From positions 38,276,501-38,340,500 of the forward strand of contig NC_133030.1 of NCBI RefSeq assembly GCF_048771995.1: 64,000 nucleotides of DNA. Direction: 5' to 3'. Source of the stretch: Taeniopygia guttata. Lineage: Eukaryota > Chordata > Aves > Passeriformes > Estrildidae. The notes under the pieces are model-generated. The model searched no databases, was not told where the DNA came from, and saw only the letters and a list, made by a program, of their open reading frames with translations. Shown piece after piece: positions 34,111 to 47,325 of the stretch (position 1 is the first letter of the stretch; each line of letters opens with the position of its first letter). The position numbers and the translations under genes were made by a program.

Positions 34111-36019
34111 TTGTGTGGATGGTTAAGCGGGGGTTTCCGATCTGCCCTCTCTGTGGAGAGGGCTGAATACAAGCTTTAGAACAGAATTCAGCAAAGTATT
34201 TCCACAGCTCTACTTACCGATGTCCCAGTAGCTAGCAGGAAGCGGCCTTTAGTTTCTTATTTTGATGAGAAATGAAAGATCTTGTCTTCTGCTGGGGAAA
34301 TGTTATATGCTTGTGATAAAAGCGGCACGCTGTATAGTTTATGCATGGAAAAGAAAATCTGAATATTGTTTATTATTTCTTTTGTTCATTACTTGTTTAT
34401 GTTTCAGGTGGCTGAGACGAGTCTATCAAGTTGGTGTATTTCTCTTCAATGATACTGCATTGGAGCAGAGGAAGAGAATACGCAGTTAAAAGGGATCTGA
34501 ATATCAAGTGATCCAAATCATCTGGCAAAAAGACGTGCATAGTTTTGAAATTAGCTCCCACTGCTAATGGGAAAGGTTGAAATATTGCAAGTGGTTCTTT
34601 TATTATCTTCCAGGTTTTTGGCTACATACCCTGATATTCCTTGAACAGCTCCAAAACTGGAAGAGTTGTGTCTTTCTCCCATACATGAATTCTAACAGAG
34701 AAAAGTTTTGAACAATACTGCCTTCCTTCAAGCCAGGATAGAATTATGTGAAATTCAGTATCTCTCTCCATTTTATGACTAGAGATTTCATTTCTACAAC
34801 TGTGTTTAAAAATATTGTATTTTTTAAAAATAAAAAAGTTAATATATAGCAGTGTGAGTAAGAAGCTGACTTTTAGTACTTGGAGTCAATCGTAGAGTAA
34901 GATTACCAAAAATCCCTATTGAACAGCAATGGCCAATATGCACTTCTGAATAATCAGTGTTACACACAGGAGTATATTCAACTTCTGTCTGTCATTTTAA
35001 AAGAAGATTCTTGATGTGTGTTCAACGAGGTTGTTCTTCCTAAAGCAAACCTTCCTGGAAGAATGGGAAATTGCACTAGGTGGTTAGTGTATGAAGTAGC
35101 TAATTTTCTGTTAGCTGTACGATATGTACTTATTCAAACTCAGCTAATTTTATTTTAAGTACCTCCTGTTCATTTACTTGAAAGCGTATCCCCAGACTCA
35201 TTAAGAAGAGTTTAATGAAGTAGAAATCCATTTAAAATGAGAGGGTTTTCCATATATATTTGCAATATAAATTGATTGTTAAGGAAAATGGATTTTTCTA
35301 CAGTCTGAGCAAATTATAATAAGTAGATTATAGAGGGCTATAAAGATATTGATTGTTATTTGGTGCTGTGCCATTATTTACACCAGGGTATGATGGAGAA
35401 CATTTATTCATGTTCAAGTAACAATACAAAAGCCTGTGAAAGATTGCATAGAAAAAATGAGTATGACATCATTGTTTATGTATGGATTCTTGGTGGAATT
35501 ATGTAGTTTTTTCCTTGGGAAGTCAAGTAATTCTGTTGCACCTTGAATTTCTTGAGTCTTACTGGTTTATTGTTAGATTTAGAGCCTCTCTTTTTAGGCC
35601 AAGGAATGATAGTAAATTTGTTGGATAGATTTGAGGCGTGGATTTGGATTTGACTGTGGGTTTTATATTTAAAAAAACACCTCCTGACATCTAAAGAATA
35701 TATCCATGCATAAAATATATTGGTATTTTTATCAGGTACTATATAAAGACATTTTTCTGCATGTTTTGGATTTGACAGTTGTCCCAGAATATTTCCTGTA
35801 TCCTCTCTGCATGTTGTCACTGGATCTGAAAGTAGTTATTTTGAGAATGGTACCCAGAAGACATTTCTGGTTATTTTCAGATCATTTTTCTTTCAGAGGG
35901 GCAGATGGCAGTCTCACAAATTGCAGCGGAGGTGTGTTTTTCCTTACCCTTTGTGGGAATGGTTAAGTATCTAAGTTCAGGAAGTGTTTTGACAACACTC
36001 TCAGGCACATGATGTGATT

Positions 36020-36115
36020 TTTGAGGTGTCTTGTGCAGGGCCAGGAGTTGGACTTGAAGGTCCTGATGGGTCCCTTCCAGCTCAGGATATACTGTGATTC
36101 TGTGATTCTATGCAT
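36020..36115 (+). mobile_element. CR1 LINE, 3' terminal fragment
   Basis: Plus strand reads TTGTGCAGGGCCAGGAGTTG, then GTCCTGATGGGTCCCTTCCA and ends with ATTCTGTG repeats (TGTGATTCTGTGATTCTATG). This is the CR1 3' UTR with its terminal octamer repeats. It is under 100 bp, a typical extreme 5' truncation. Confidence 0.9.
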
Positions 36116-36406
36116 ATTTGAACAAATCCTTTTGTCAAGAGGTAGGTGGATGCTGGAAGGAAGCTCTGCCTGTGTGGGGACTCGGCTTTCTCCTTGTCTT
36201 TCAGTACCAAAATGATCTCAAGTGGTTGAATTCTTCCCTGGGGATGTTTTTTGGGGGGTTTTTGTTGTTACTATTAAGTTTGGCGTTGCATACCATTTGG
36301 CAGCGGCAGGAACTGACTGGACCTTTGAAGGGACAAGATGTATCTGGGCTGTTTTTCCTTTGTCTGTGGTGTCTGAAACATGATCATTGGTCTTTCATGC
36401 GGTTGT

Positions 36407-36830
36407 TGTCACACTACAACACAAAATAACTCACACATTTACACTAAGATCAAAAGAGTAAAAGGAAACTAACTTTATTTCTGACCTCGCAATATATAGA
36501 ATTCTAAAAGTGACAGTGGATTGGAGGACAAAATTGCTACTCTCCAAACACACTGGTTAAACTAACAGTCTATCAATTCTCTCCTCTCACAAAGAAGAAT
36601 GTAAACCAATCATTATTTACATGATAGTGTGTGAGAAACTCTAGTAGGAATATGTAAACATCAGAAGGCATAGAATACTTTTAAAAGAACTTTAAAACTT
36701 TTAAAAGAACAGGGCAACACAGTTATCACATCGACAGAGTTGCCCCTATCTATTTCGAAAAGAAACTATACAAAGCTGCAGCAGCACTTAGATAGCAAAT
36801 ATACAAAGTAGGTTGCTGGCAAGGGTTATA
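36407..36830 (-). mobile_element. probable LTR fragment of an endogenous retrovirus (fossil; right end uncertain)
   Basis: From TGTCACACTACAACAC at 36407 the sequence looks like the 3' end of an LTR read on the minus strand, with AATAAA at 36474-36479 and TATATA at 36492-36497. I found no matching right-hand end or target duplication, so the extent is approximate. No coding remnant was seen. Confidence 0.35.
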
Positions 36831-39800
36831 TCTTGGTAGAGCTACCTCCTTTGGGACAGATGGAGCTGAAAGGCTCCAGAGTGTCAAGGGAAGAATTAGA
36901 CTTCAACATTTCATTTTCTCCACTGTCAAATTTTGAACTCTTCCTTTGCACAACAAAACAAAAAATTTCAATCACTTAGAATCATTTAGTAAAGAATCCT
37001 GGGATTCTTTGGGAGCCACTGCTGGTGTGAAGGGTGAGACAGAATGTGCCATCTGTTAAAGATTGCTGTTAAAAGACTCATCATCAAAGAATGACCTGGA
37101 AAGTAGAATTTGCAACAACGAATTGCAAATTTTCAACACAAGGTAAAGATATTTCCATAAAGTAATTTGTAAACTGGGATTCATGTTGAAACAAAAGGTC
37201 AATCATCAAAGAAATAAAAAAAGATATTGCATATCTTTGGTCCAAGATGTTTAAACTGCCACAAGACAGCTCAGAGTGTTAGTGTGATTTGTTTCTGAAG
37301 TGATGTTTATGATCATACATCTTGAACTGAGTCAAGTCGTTCTCTTTCTGTTGGAGGGTGACCTCTTTCTTCTCTTTTTCTCGCAGTTTACTTATTTTGT
37401 TTCTCTTTTTGAGCTACTTGCCTTATCAAAAATAGCACAAATAGGTTCTCTGGCTCCTATATTTGGAGATGTGGTGATTATTATTTGTAGCCTATTTCTC
37501 AGTCTAGTTCAAGACCCAGTTAAGCCAAGTGCAGCCTCGGAAATGTTAGCTGAAATGCTGATTAGCTGGAAGAGACAGGGTACTGCCCAACAGCGGTGTG
37601 GGTGCAGAGAGGATTAGCTGGTGGTGTCAGAATAATTTTACTGTCTAAGACATGTTATGATGACTGTATTTAGTACTGACTTATTCAAAGTACTGTCCAG
37701 AGGTCAGGAGTATGTCTGCCTCCCAGCCATCATTCTCCTTCCTCCAGAGATATTTAAATAAGAAAAGCAAAGAGGGCATGAAGAATTTCCCTAGTACAAG
37801 TCAGATGGCAGAAATGAGCAGTCCTTTTAAAGACCACAAGTATGGCACAATGCCTATGCAGAGCCACCAGAACAGAAGAGATGGAGTGAAAACTATCATA
37901 CACTTTCCCTTCCAAACTGCCCCCCAGGTCTGTTTATCCTTTGAAAGAACCATTGCAGACTTCTGGGGGAAGTTGATTGAGATGAAGGTGGTACTGTGTT
38001 TTCTTGTGCTTTGCACCATACTTCTGAGGATGGTCATGGCTTCTCCAGCTCCAGTTCTGTAGCATCAGAGTTGGTCCACCTCTTTAGCTCTTCCAGCAGA
38101 GCCAATTTAGTGTCCACACAAATTTCAGAATTGTTTGCAGTGAAGGCTAGTATTCCTGTTGTGGAAGTACAGTTTTGTGATTTTAGCAGTTGATTTTATC
38201 TGCTAGTTGTGTTTAAAGAAAGCAACAAAAATTTAATACATGATTAAAAATAGATTAGTGTTTTGTTTAGTCCTTCATACAATTACAAAACAGACACTGA
38301 AATGTGTTATAGCAATCAAAAGTTAATTAAACTTCTGAAAAAATAACAGATTCAATGTGAAAGCTGTTTCAGATACAATTACTGTTTTTATTGTGACAAG
38401 CAGAAATTTGCATCTATTATGGGGAAAACGTAGCCAGATAAAAGACACACAATCTGCTTGCTTACTGTGATTGCCTACAGGAAGTAAGAACAGTGTATTG
38501 GGCCGGGGACATTTAGCTACTCTATTTTTTTCCTGCTTGGGTGTCTCCTGAACCAAATCTTTGTATGATTAACAGGCATTAATGTTAAAAAGACTTCATG
38601 TTCAACAGAGCAGTAGGGGTGGCTACGTGCAGCATGTACCAGGGGGTCTGACTGTAACACAGTGGACTGGTTAGAAGCAGAATGTTTATTCTCTAGTTCC
38701 ACAGAACTGAGCTGATCCCATATGCCCATATGGGTCTTTCTTGTGCAGAGCCAATGTCGAGTTTCAATACCTCACTCTTAATTCTGGAATTCAGAGGAAG
38801 GCTGAATGGAGTCTGAAGCTGACTCTGTGAGGAGTCCCTCAAAGGTCAGCAGTTTTCTGCTTTACCATTAGGAACGGTATTGCCAGATCCAGATGGATCC
38901 CTGCAGGTGTATCCAAATGTACATGTTTCCCTGGTCTCCTGAGTTTGGGATCTGGGTTCTACACAGCAGGAGCCCATGAGAACAACTTGGGTGTAGGACA
39001 GTACTGACTCAATGGTGAGGGAAGCAGCACCCAGCACTGAACAGAAAAAGGGTAACCTTATGGTCAGAGGGACTGGAGCAAACAGGGTGGGAGTAATAGA
39101 GCTCAGTGACAGTCAACAGCTGTACAGGCTGTTTGCCATCCCTGAGCAAGCTTGGTAGGGCCACTCAGGCCACCCTTGACCAGTCAAAGCCAGCTTCAGC
39201 TTCTTGTGCTCTGTATGGAGCTGCTGACCTCACGAGTTCAGAGCCAGGCACTGCTCTGGCAGGTGAGGGTCTGGTTTGCTTCAAGCCCCTGAGCTAAGCT
39301 GTGCCTGGCTGATGTAGATGGGTGTTGCCAACTGGGTTCCTCCTGATGGAGGAGGTATTTAGAACAGGCACAATAGAGCACAGCTCCTACATTCTTTATT
39401 TTCCTGTCATCAAGGTTGGTCTGCTGCATCCAAGGTGGGTACTCCTCTATCCCTGCCATATAAAGGAATTAAAGTCTACCCAAGTATTGCTGCATCACTG
39501 CCCTCTTCACCTTATAAACACTTTTGCAATAGCAATTAGTACTACAGAATGTGGTTGTGTTACTTAATCCTTTTTTCATCTTCAGTGAGAAATTTTGATT
39601 ATAATATGAGGATGTTGCTATAGACAAAGATGCATCAGTGTCTTCTAGGATCTGAAACTTGAGCTTCCACATTTTCAATAGATGCCATGTGTAACATCAG
39701 AGTATTTACATAAAGCCTCACATTATTAATAATGGACATGAAATGAGATGTGACTTTTTTCTGTTCCTTTCACAAACACTATGAGAGTAATTTATTATTC

Positions 39801-42800
39801 TCCCTGTACCTGGAGGACTCTTTGCCTCCAGTTACTGTTAAGTATGCAGGCATAATAAGGCTGCATGTCTTTTTTTTTCATTTATATGGATGGCTTTCAA
39901 AGTAAAACTCACCACAGCTTCAGGCCAAAAGCTTTCTCCTTGAGTCACAGCTCCTATAATTTTTTTCCCCTCAGGCACACTGATCCGTAGCTAGTCAGGG
40001 AAGCATGCACACAAATGATAGGTCATTAGGAAATTCTCTGAATGGCAAACCTCTGAAGTCAGCCCAAGTGCTATTTGCCATGCATCATGATAAAATTTGT
40101 GAGTTTGAGGAAGCACTAATTATATGCTTGGTCTGCCCTTTATGAGATGTTGGAGCTGTTGTTTCCAGAACACAGCAACCTCTTTTGCAGCATAGTTCAG
40201 CAAGATTGCCAGAGCACAGTGAGCCAAGCAGGGCTGACAGATTTTGGCATTTTATTCCCTTCAATGAAAAAATATTGCATTGCAACACAAATTGATACCT
40301 CACTTTGCCATTGTGCAAAATCATACGCTAATACAGTGATGTTGATCTATGGCTTTTCTTAAAATTGTATTTTGGGAACTCATTTCCCTTAGAACAAATG
40401 GCAACTGTAAGACTTGCATTTACCATCAGCCTTTGGTTTTTGATGGTTTGTTTCAATAATACAATAGTTTAAAAAATCCTTCCATATATATATACACATA
40501 TATACACACCCTCCTTTCATTATTTTATATACCTTTCATTATTTAACCCACATACATAAAATGTGATCTTGGGAGGAAAAGGCAAATGTTTAAAACAGTG
40601 AGCTAAATAATAAAAGATTGTAAATTCTAATGAATATTCATGGAGTCAAATAAGATAATAAACATGTCAAGAATGATGTGCTTCCTGCTATGACTTCCAG
40701 TGTAGATTAACATGTTTCAAAGAGTAGTGTCAAAAATTGTGTTTTAATTTTCACACTTTCTCAAAGCACCCATTTTTTTAATGCATGTTTCTGAATTCAT
40801 TTAGGATGATACTACTAATGTATTACTAAATAGCTCAGAAGCATTGCAATGATAGGATTTTTCACATATTCTTTGATTGGTTTACATTTTTTTTAGCTGC
40901 CAAAGAGTCATGGTTTCTTTCTTTTACAAAAGATGCTAAATTGCTGCTAGACAGTGGAAGTGAAACACTTTATCTTCAATATTTGAAGTTATAAAAGAAT
41001 AGAAAACCAGTATTTGGTATAACTTTTTCTTACAGAGCTTTTTATTTCACAGATAATTCTTGGAACTGCTGGAGGCTTAAATTTTTATGATTAACAGAAT
41101 AAAACAATTACTCTGTAACTTGGGATATTTTAATATCAATTACAGATGTTTAATCTTCCCTTGGATACTCTGTTGCCCATAGGACAAAAAATAATAATGT
41201 CTTCATAGTAATAGTCCCAGTGAGGACCACATCCAGATTTAAAAAATACTTCATTTTGGTGCCCACAGATAAAGTCCAGCACAAATATGACAAATGTTAG
41301 CTCCTGTTACAGAAAACACAGATCTAAATAATGCACTCTGGAGCTTGGAGAATGATTCAGCTCAGTTTCAGGTGAACCTCTAGGCTACATCTGCACTAAG
41401 AATCAACAACAAGAAATACTCTTAGCCATTGCAACTCATCTTTACTCCTGACGTAGTGTTGGCCAGGCCTTGCTCACTAAGAAAAATATTCTATTCCTGG
41501 TTCAGCAGTTAAGAAACTCTGGCTCAGTGTAAAACCTTGGAGATCTACTGACATTCACAGCTGAGGATGAACCAGAGGATTGTGTTCCAAGAATCAGTGC
41601 CCTGGCTTCAGAGGATAGATTGCCCTGCAGTTCTACATGACAGTGCCTCATAGAGGGGGCACTGACAAAGAGAAGTGTTCTTGGGTCACAGTTATTTTCA
41701 GCTGAGATTGGTCCTAGCACACGAACCTCTGGAGCAGGCTGCTATAATTTTGTCATAACTGTGTAAGTGGTCTGTACACATCCAAAGTTTATTGACACCT
41801 TCTAAAATTGCACTGCTACTGCAGGGATTAATGGGGTAAGTATTGAATGGCCATGGAGCAAAACTGAACTGGCTTAGACCATTAACCAGATTTTAAAAAT
41901 AATTACACAAAAACCAGTAAAAAATGATGTATTGTTTAATCAGTATCATTGATCAAATAAGATTGATTTGCTACCTAAAACTTGTTTAGGCTCAGGGTTC
42001 TGATGTTAATAAAAATGTTTCCTGTAAAACAAGCTTGTTACTGACAAAAATGAATGAAGAGCAGAATTAAAATAATTTCAGAAACTGAAAATGTGAATGT
42101 CATTGTGACTCAGATCTGTAGTGTCAAATGGTTTACTGAAGCTTTTAGGAAAGTCACCATATTTTTTACTCTATATTTGTACACTGTCTAAAGCAACAGG
42201 ACTCTTTCTGCCCCTGAGACTCTTATAATAGCAAATTAACTCCATTACTAAAAAAAAATAGGAAAGAAGAAAAGAAAGAAAATGCCAGTCTTCTTTTAGT
42301 GTTTGTAAAGTATATGGCAAACGTTAGGAATAGTTTCAAAACATTTGTTTTTATCTTCAGGTGTGGAAATACTGTTAATTTGTGTTAGTGCCATTCATGC
42401 AGGGAATATCTATATATGTAAAGTACCTAAGAAAAATTATGGGGCTTTGTTACAGAAGGGCATATTCAACAAAATGAATCCTTTCATTTTCTGCACCACT
42501 TCCTAAAGGTTGGAAAAATTGCTGTAATATAAGCTGCATCTTCACTGTGATGTGACTGTTACTACAGAAAGCAATATTAACCTGAAGAACTTAATGACTG
42601 ACTTCAGAAGAGTCTAGTAACAATTTAAATAACGTTCTCATCTCTTCTTGACTGTGAAGGACTGCATTGTTTAAAATTCTACAGGAAAGCAATATATAAA
42701 CAAAATTGGTATCTGTTCTTCAAGACCTTCTTCCTCCTTTACTGAAACTGAATGAAAGCAAACAATTTTTTTTTCAGTTTTAGATTTGGCAAAGCTTTCA

Positions 42801-42840
42801 CATTGGATGAAGCTACTTATCTGGTCTTATATTTATTACA

Positions 42841-43460
42841 TGTCGGAATCTGTGGGTATTGATGATTCTGAGAGTGTAAATAGTCTCTGTCTTTCTGTCC
42901 CACTGCCAAAGAAGAAGCCATAATTCGTCTGTGCTGTTTTCAAGGTTGTTTATTCTTGCTTATCTCTAACATGTTTTGCTGCCCTGCCGCAGCTCTGTCC
43001 TGCAGGGCAGCGTGTGGGGCTCTGCCCCCAGTGGGATGTTACAAACATTATATACTAGAAACTACATGTGCTGTATTTAAAATAATGTGCCAATATCTAT
43101 CATCTATGTTAAACAGTGTGTCCCCAGCCTAAACCAATAGAAAAATGCCAACACTACAGTGAAACATGGAGGGCATGAAGAAGGAGAAAAAGGACAAGAC
43201 ACACCCAATTTCCTCCATCTTGTCCCCTCTGAACCCCTAATCTAGAAAGCTAAAATTTTACTTTTGCACCTGTGCCACACTTAATTATTACTTATATCAA
43301 ACACTCAGAGCTTGTAATTCATCTTGTAAGATTGAAAACTCTTTTCCATGGACAGAGATCACAGACAGTGTCTCTCGGGCTCTGTAAAGGGGAGTTTCTG
43401 ACCCCCTGCCAGGGTCCCAGGCCCTCCAGGGCAGACAGAGGGAAGCCCTGGATTCCCACA
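42841..43460 (-). mobile_element. solo LTR, class II (ERVK-like) endogenous retrovirus fossil
   Basis: 620 bp beginning TGT and ending ACA, flanked by a perfect 6-bp duplication ATTACA at 42835-42840 and 43461-43466. A 6-bp duplication is usual for class II avian elements. On the minus strand there is a TATATAA box (43048-43054), then AATAAA (42949-42954) about 110 bp before the LTR end. No internal region is present, so it is a solo LTR left by recombination. The intact duplication suggests moderate to young age. Confidence 0.8.
42978..43011. repeat. 10-bp inverted repeat inside the solo LTR
   Basis: GCTGCCCTGC at 42978-42987 pairs perfectly with GCAGGGCAGC at 43002-43011 around a 14-nt loop. 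It lies between the TATA box and the poly(A) signal of the LTR, so it would be a hairpin in the transcript's R region. Confidence 0.7.
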
Positions 43461-44767
43461 ATTACACATGATAAAGAAAAATTATTAAATTGTTACTGTT
43501 TCTTGTGTATTTTCTTTGTGCTTGTTAAAGGTGTTGCATTTTCAAATACTGCCATACACAATAAACAGAAATTTCTTCTTAAACTAGGTAATATTTTACA
43601 TGAAAACTTAGGTAGACCTGCCTTGTTTTGAATGGATAGTTGAAATTAGAATCTGTTAAAGTTCCTTGAGCCAAATTTACCACGCAAGAAGTGGGCATTA
43701 CTGCCTCCATACAGTGAAGTCAGTGATATTGACCTTGGTGTCTAAGCCTAGCAGGAAAAAGACTTTAGAAGAAAAATTCCAGTGAATGACAGAAAGTATT
43801 ATCACAAGAGAGGATTCTCCTCATAAACGCCTGCAGTTGTTTTCTCCTCTAATGCCTGAAATTCCCTATTTACACATTTTTAAGATGTGCCTTATTGATA
43901 TATCTAGAGCCTGTCATCCCAGGTATGCCACCGTGCCCCTGTGCACAAGCTCTGCCAAGCTGATGCTGTCTGTGTAAGGCCAGATGAGTGTTTCAGCATT
44001 AAGTAAAGCAACATGGAAGTTACTTTAACTTCCACGAGGAGAACAGCAAAGATAAAACAAAGAACTCACACCAGTAGGCATTTTGGCTTGGATTATTCTG
44101 CAGCTTGATACAGTTTGTCAACCCCACAGGAGAATGCTGTTTTGGCAAGAGCATGCTCTAGATGCTCTCAGAGCTGCCAAAGGGAGGAGGTGGCAGCTAT
44201 CCTGAGAAACAGCAAGGTAATACTGGCTGAGCCAAGAGGTAATGCTAAGAGCCCAAGGCTCATTAACCAGGGCAGAGCCCTGAACCAAGTAATTATTACC
44301 ATGTGACAAAAAAAGATAAAAAGCATCATTTTTACCTTACTTACCTTAAAAGCACCAGGGCTGGCCAACCAGCTGAGGGAAAAAAACCCCAGAATCTGAA
44401 GCTCACACTCACTCATCTTAGTATGCAGTGGTATACCTCTGTGGCTAAAGGTTGCAGGCCTGGTCATGAAGCTAAAATCACTCCTTGGTTCTGAAGCATC
44501 TTTCTTCTGCCATTCTTTAATATAATTTCTAGTTCAAATTGTGTCTGAAATAAATGGCTTATATGAGAAAGAGTTTGCAGTTACTATATTATTAATGTGG
44601 ACTATGCAGACACCCAGAAATGAGAATGGCTACTTTTTCTTTTTTTTTTAAAGTCATGTCCTACTGCACACAAACCAACCTAATTACCTACCAAGTAATT
44701 TTTCAACTGTTATTTAATTTTTAAATTTTGGAATTATTTTGACAAGAAATCTTTCCTAGCCATACCT

Positions 44768-45262
44768 TGTGGGAGGATGGATTGTAGGAGATTAGAGATA
44801 GTGCTGAAGGCAGTCTTACCCCTGAGGAATTGCAACTGTGCTAATTACCAAAGAGTAGGAACAGCCTTGCCTTTAATAGGTCACAGCTGTGTCCAATAAG
44901 GATGGTGCAATGAGGATGGGTGTTATAAAAGAGGGGGTTAGCTGGTCAAGAGGAGAGTTGGAGTCAGTTGGTTGTGCTGCTGGGAGGGGCAAGGGTTAGG
45001 GGGTTGTGCTTGGGACAGTAAGGGATAGTGTGCCTTACTAGGGACAGAAAGGGTCAGGTGGCTATGATAGGGACAGGAAGGAGTCAGCCAGCTGTGCGGA
45101 TTAAAGAAAAGGAGTCAGTGTTGTGAGGAGCTGTTTGTGAGAGAAGGTATGAAAGTCTTCCAGTAAGAGAATAAACTGGGACAGTCCTTTCCCATCCACC
45201 ATTGATTGATGCCAAGCACCAGCACCAACAATTGGTGGCCCATATGGGGATGGATCCTGACA
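44768..45262 (+). mobile_element. solo LTR, ERVL-like endogenous retrovirus fossil
   Basis: 495 bp from TGTGGGAGGATGG to CCTGACA. It is flanked by TACCT at 44763-44767 and 45263-45267; the direct repeat extends to CATACCT, 7 bp. A 5-bp duplication fits ERVL-type elements. Promoter and tail signals are in plus order: TATAAAA at 44934-44940 and AATAAA at 45170-45175. An alternative reading ends the LTR at 45230 (ACCAACA), with TGGTGGCCC after it as a primer-binding-like site; the flanking repeat favours the longer version. No internal coding region is present. Confidence 0.72.
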
Positions 45263-46834
45263 TACCTGAATATTCTTAATTGATCTTGGATAGAGAAAAA
45301 ATATATTTAAACACAAGACAATCTCATTTCACACAAAAATCAGTTCTATTTTTATCATGTTATTGTTCAGGTTGAATAGCAATTTAGAGCCTGTGAAACA
45401 TTTTCCTGCATTTACTTAGAGAAAACACTATCAGTTTGCATTAAAATCAAATATTGTGTCTTTTATTTTGTTACGCTTTTGGAAAGTCTGAAGTGGAATT
45501 TTCTGCAAGATGCTAAGGTTCCTGTACTTTTCATCAAGACTCAAGTCTAGAAGTAAAAATCTTGTTCATTTTTGGTTGCATTTTCCTAGACTCGTATTTT
45601 ACCACTGTGTGTTGTGCAATAATATACCAGTCAAACAACAAAGAACAATATTTTCAAATGTTAAAATTTAAATAGGAAGCCAAGAGCAATTGTGAGAAAT
45701 GTGCAATCCCTAAAATTGTCTTCACAATGAGTAGAGATAGAAACACTACCAAATCAAACTGCAGTGTATTCCACTAGAGTCAAGGCATTTTGAAAATGCC
45801 CGCTGTATTGCTGAGCAAATTGATTCCCTTTCTAATGGCCAAACACAACATTTCACACTCGTATTCAATACAACCTGGTGCCATGTTAGCTATCCTGACA
45901 ACAGGGTAGTTAACAAACTAGGGATAGAATAAATTATTAAAACTAAAAACATTGAGGATTGTTAGCTAAATTTTAGTTTGTGCTAGATCAGCTTTACAAA
46001 ACCTCACAAAAATATTTGTGTATTATTGTTGTCAGTGTTCGAGTTGTTCTCAAAATGACAAGTGTATCATATATATGTTTTTGCCATGCTCTTTTCTCTG
46101 AAGTGACCCATACCATATCTCAAGCGTGTGCCTAGCTGTGATCCTGCAGTACTGACTCCATTGATGCTACATGCACGGTATCTTGCACTTTAACACTGCC
46201 TCCAACTGCTCCAGATAGGAAAAACAATTATGCAAATTTCCCACAATGCAAAAGGTAACATGATTTCCAGAGGCAGTGAAAAAAAAACCCTGGAGTCTAT
46301 ATGATAGTTTCAAAATGCAGCAGCTTGCTAGTTTTCAGTATTCTCTCTCTGTTTGGTTTGACAGCAGGGTAAATTATTGGAAAATTATTTGACCTCTTCA
46401 GGTGTCCGTGGACAGGCAAAATACAGCTGTCTGTAGATATGCAAAAAATGCTCATATACATCAGGAATGTAGGTCGAATGGGAATCACTTCAGGATAGGA
46501 AAAAAAATTATTTTCAGCATTGTAATTTATGTGTTGTAGCTGAGCACTGGAACATGCCTTTGGAAATGGTGGGGTTTAGCAAAATGCTTGATTAGAACTT
46601 TTAATGATACAATTTAAAAAGCAAATTCTGCTCACTGTGAAAGAGAGGAAATGTTTATTGTACTAACATTTTAAACTGATGTAAAATCCTCAGATGCATT
46701 ACATATTATGACCAATACCAACAAAAGACACTGTCTATACTATATATTTGCAGACTAATGACCTGAAATTGCTAAGATCTGAATTATTTCTATATCACTT
46801 AGCTGAATAAGGACTATTTATGGAATTTTATGAT

Positions 46835-47325
46835 CAAATCGTGTCAAACCAATCTAATTTCCTCCCACAAGGTGGTTACAAGGCTTGTAGGTGGGAGAGA
46901 AGCAGGAGATTATGTGTGTCCTAAAGCTTTAAGCAAATCTCACATGACATAAGAAACTGAAATGGGTTTTGATGAACTTTTACTGAGTGAGGGCAAACTG
47001 GATGGAACATCAAAACTATCATCAAAACAATGATCAGAGCCAAACTGATAGCACAAGAGGCAATGGGCAGAAACTATGCACAGGAAGTTCCCCCTGATTT
47101 TGAGGAAAAACAACTTTACTGTGCAGGGGATCTAGCCCTGGAACAGATTGCTAAGACAGGCTGTGGTCTCCCTCACTGGAAATATATAAGAACTATCTGG
47201 ATGGAATCTTGCGCCATGTGCTCTAGAATGGCACCAGATTGTGCCATCGTGCTCCTTGTTTGAGCAAGGAGGCTGGACAAGACAATCCACGGTGGTGGCC
47301 TTCCAACTTGACTAATTCTGTGATT
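46835..47325 (+). mobile_element. CR1 LINE, 3' part
   Basis: Plus strand follows CR1 in order: GTGTCAAACCAATCTAATTT, then GGAAGTTCCCCCTGATTTTG, CTGGAACAGATTGCTAAGAC, TTGAGCAAGGAGGCTGGACA and the terminal AATTCTGTGATTCTT. It covers the end of ORF2 and the 3' UTR with internal gaps. It ends only about 350 bp upstream of the NUBPL CpG island. Confidence 0.88.

Noticed and set aside
33395-34172. 231-codon minus and 198-codon plus frames
   Set aside because: They arise in the DTD2 CpG island; only the segment 33907-34014 is the real coding exon, which ends at a donor.
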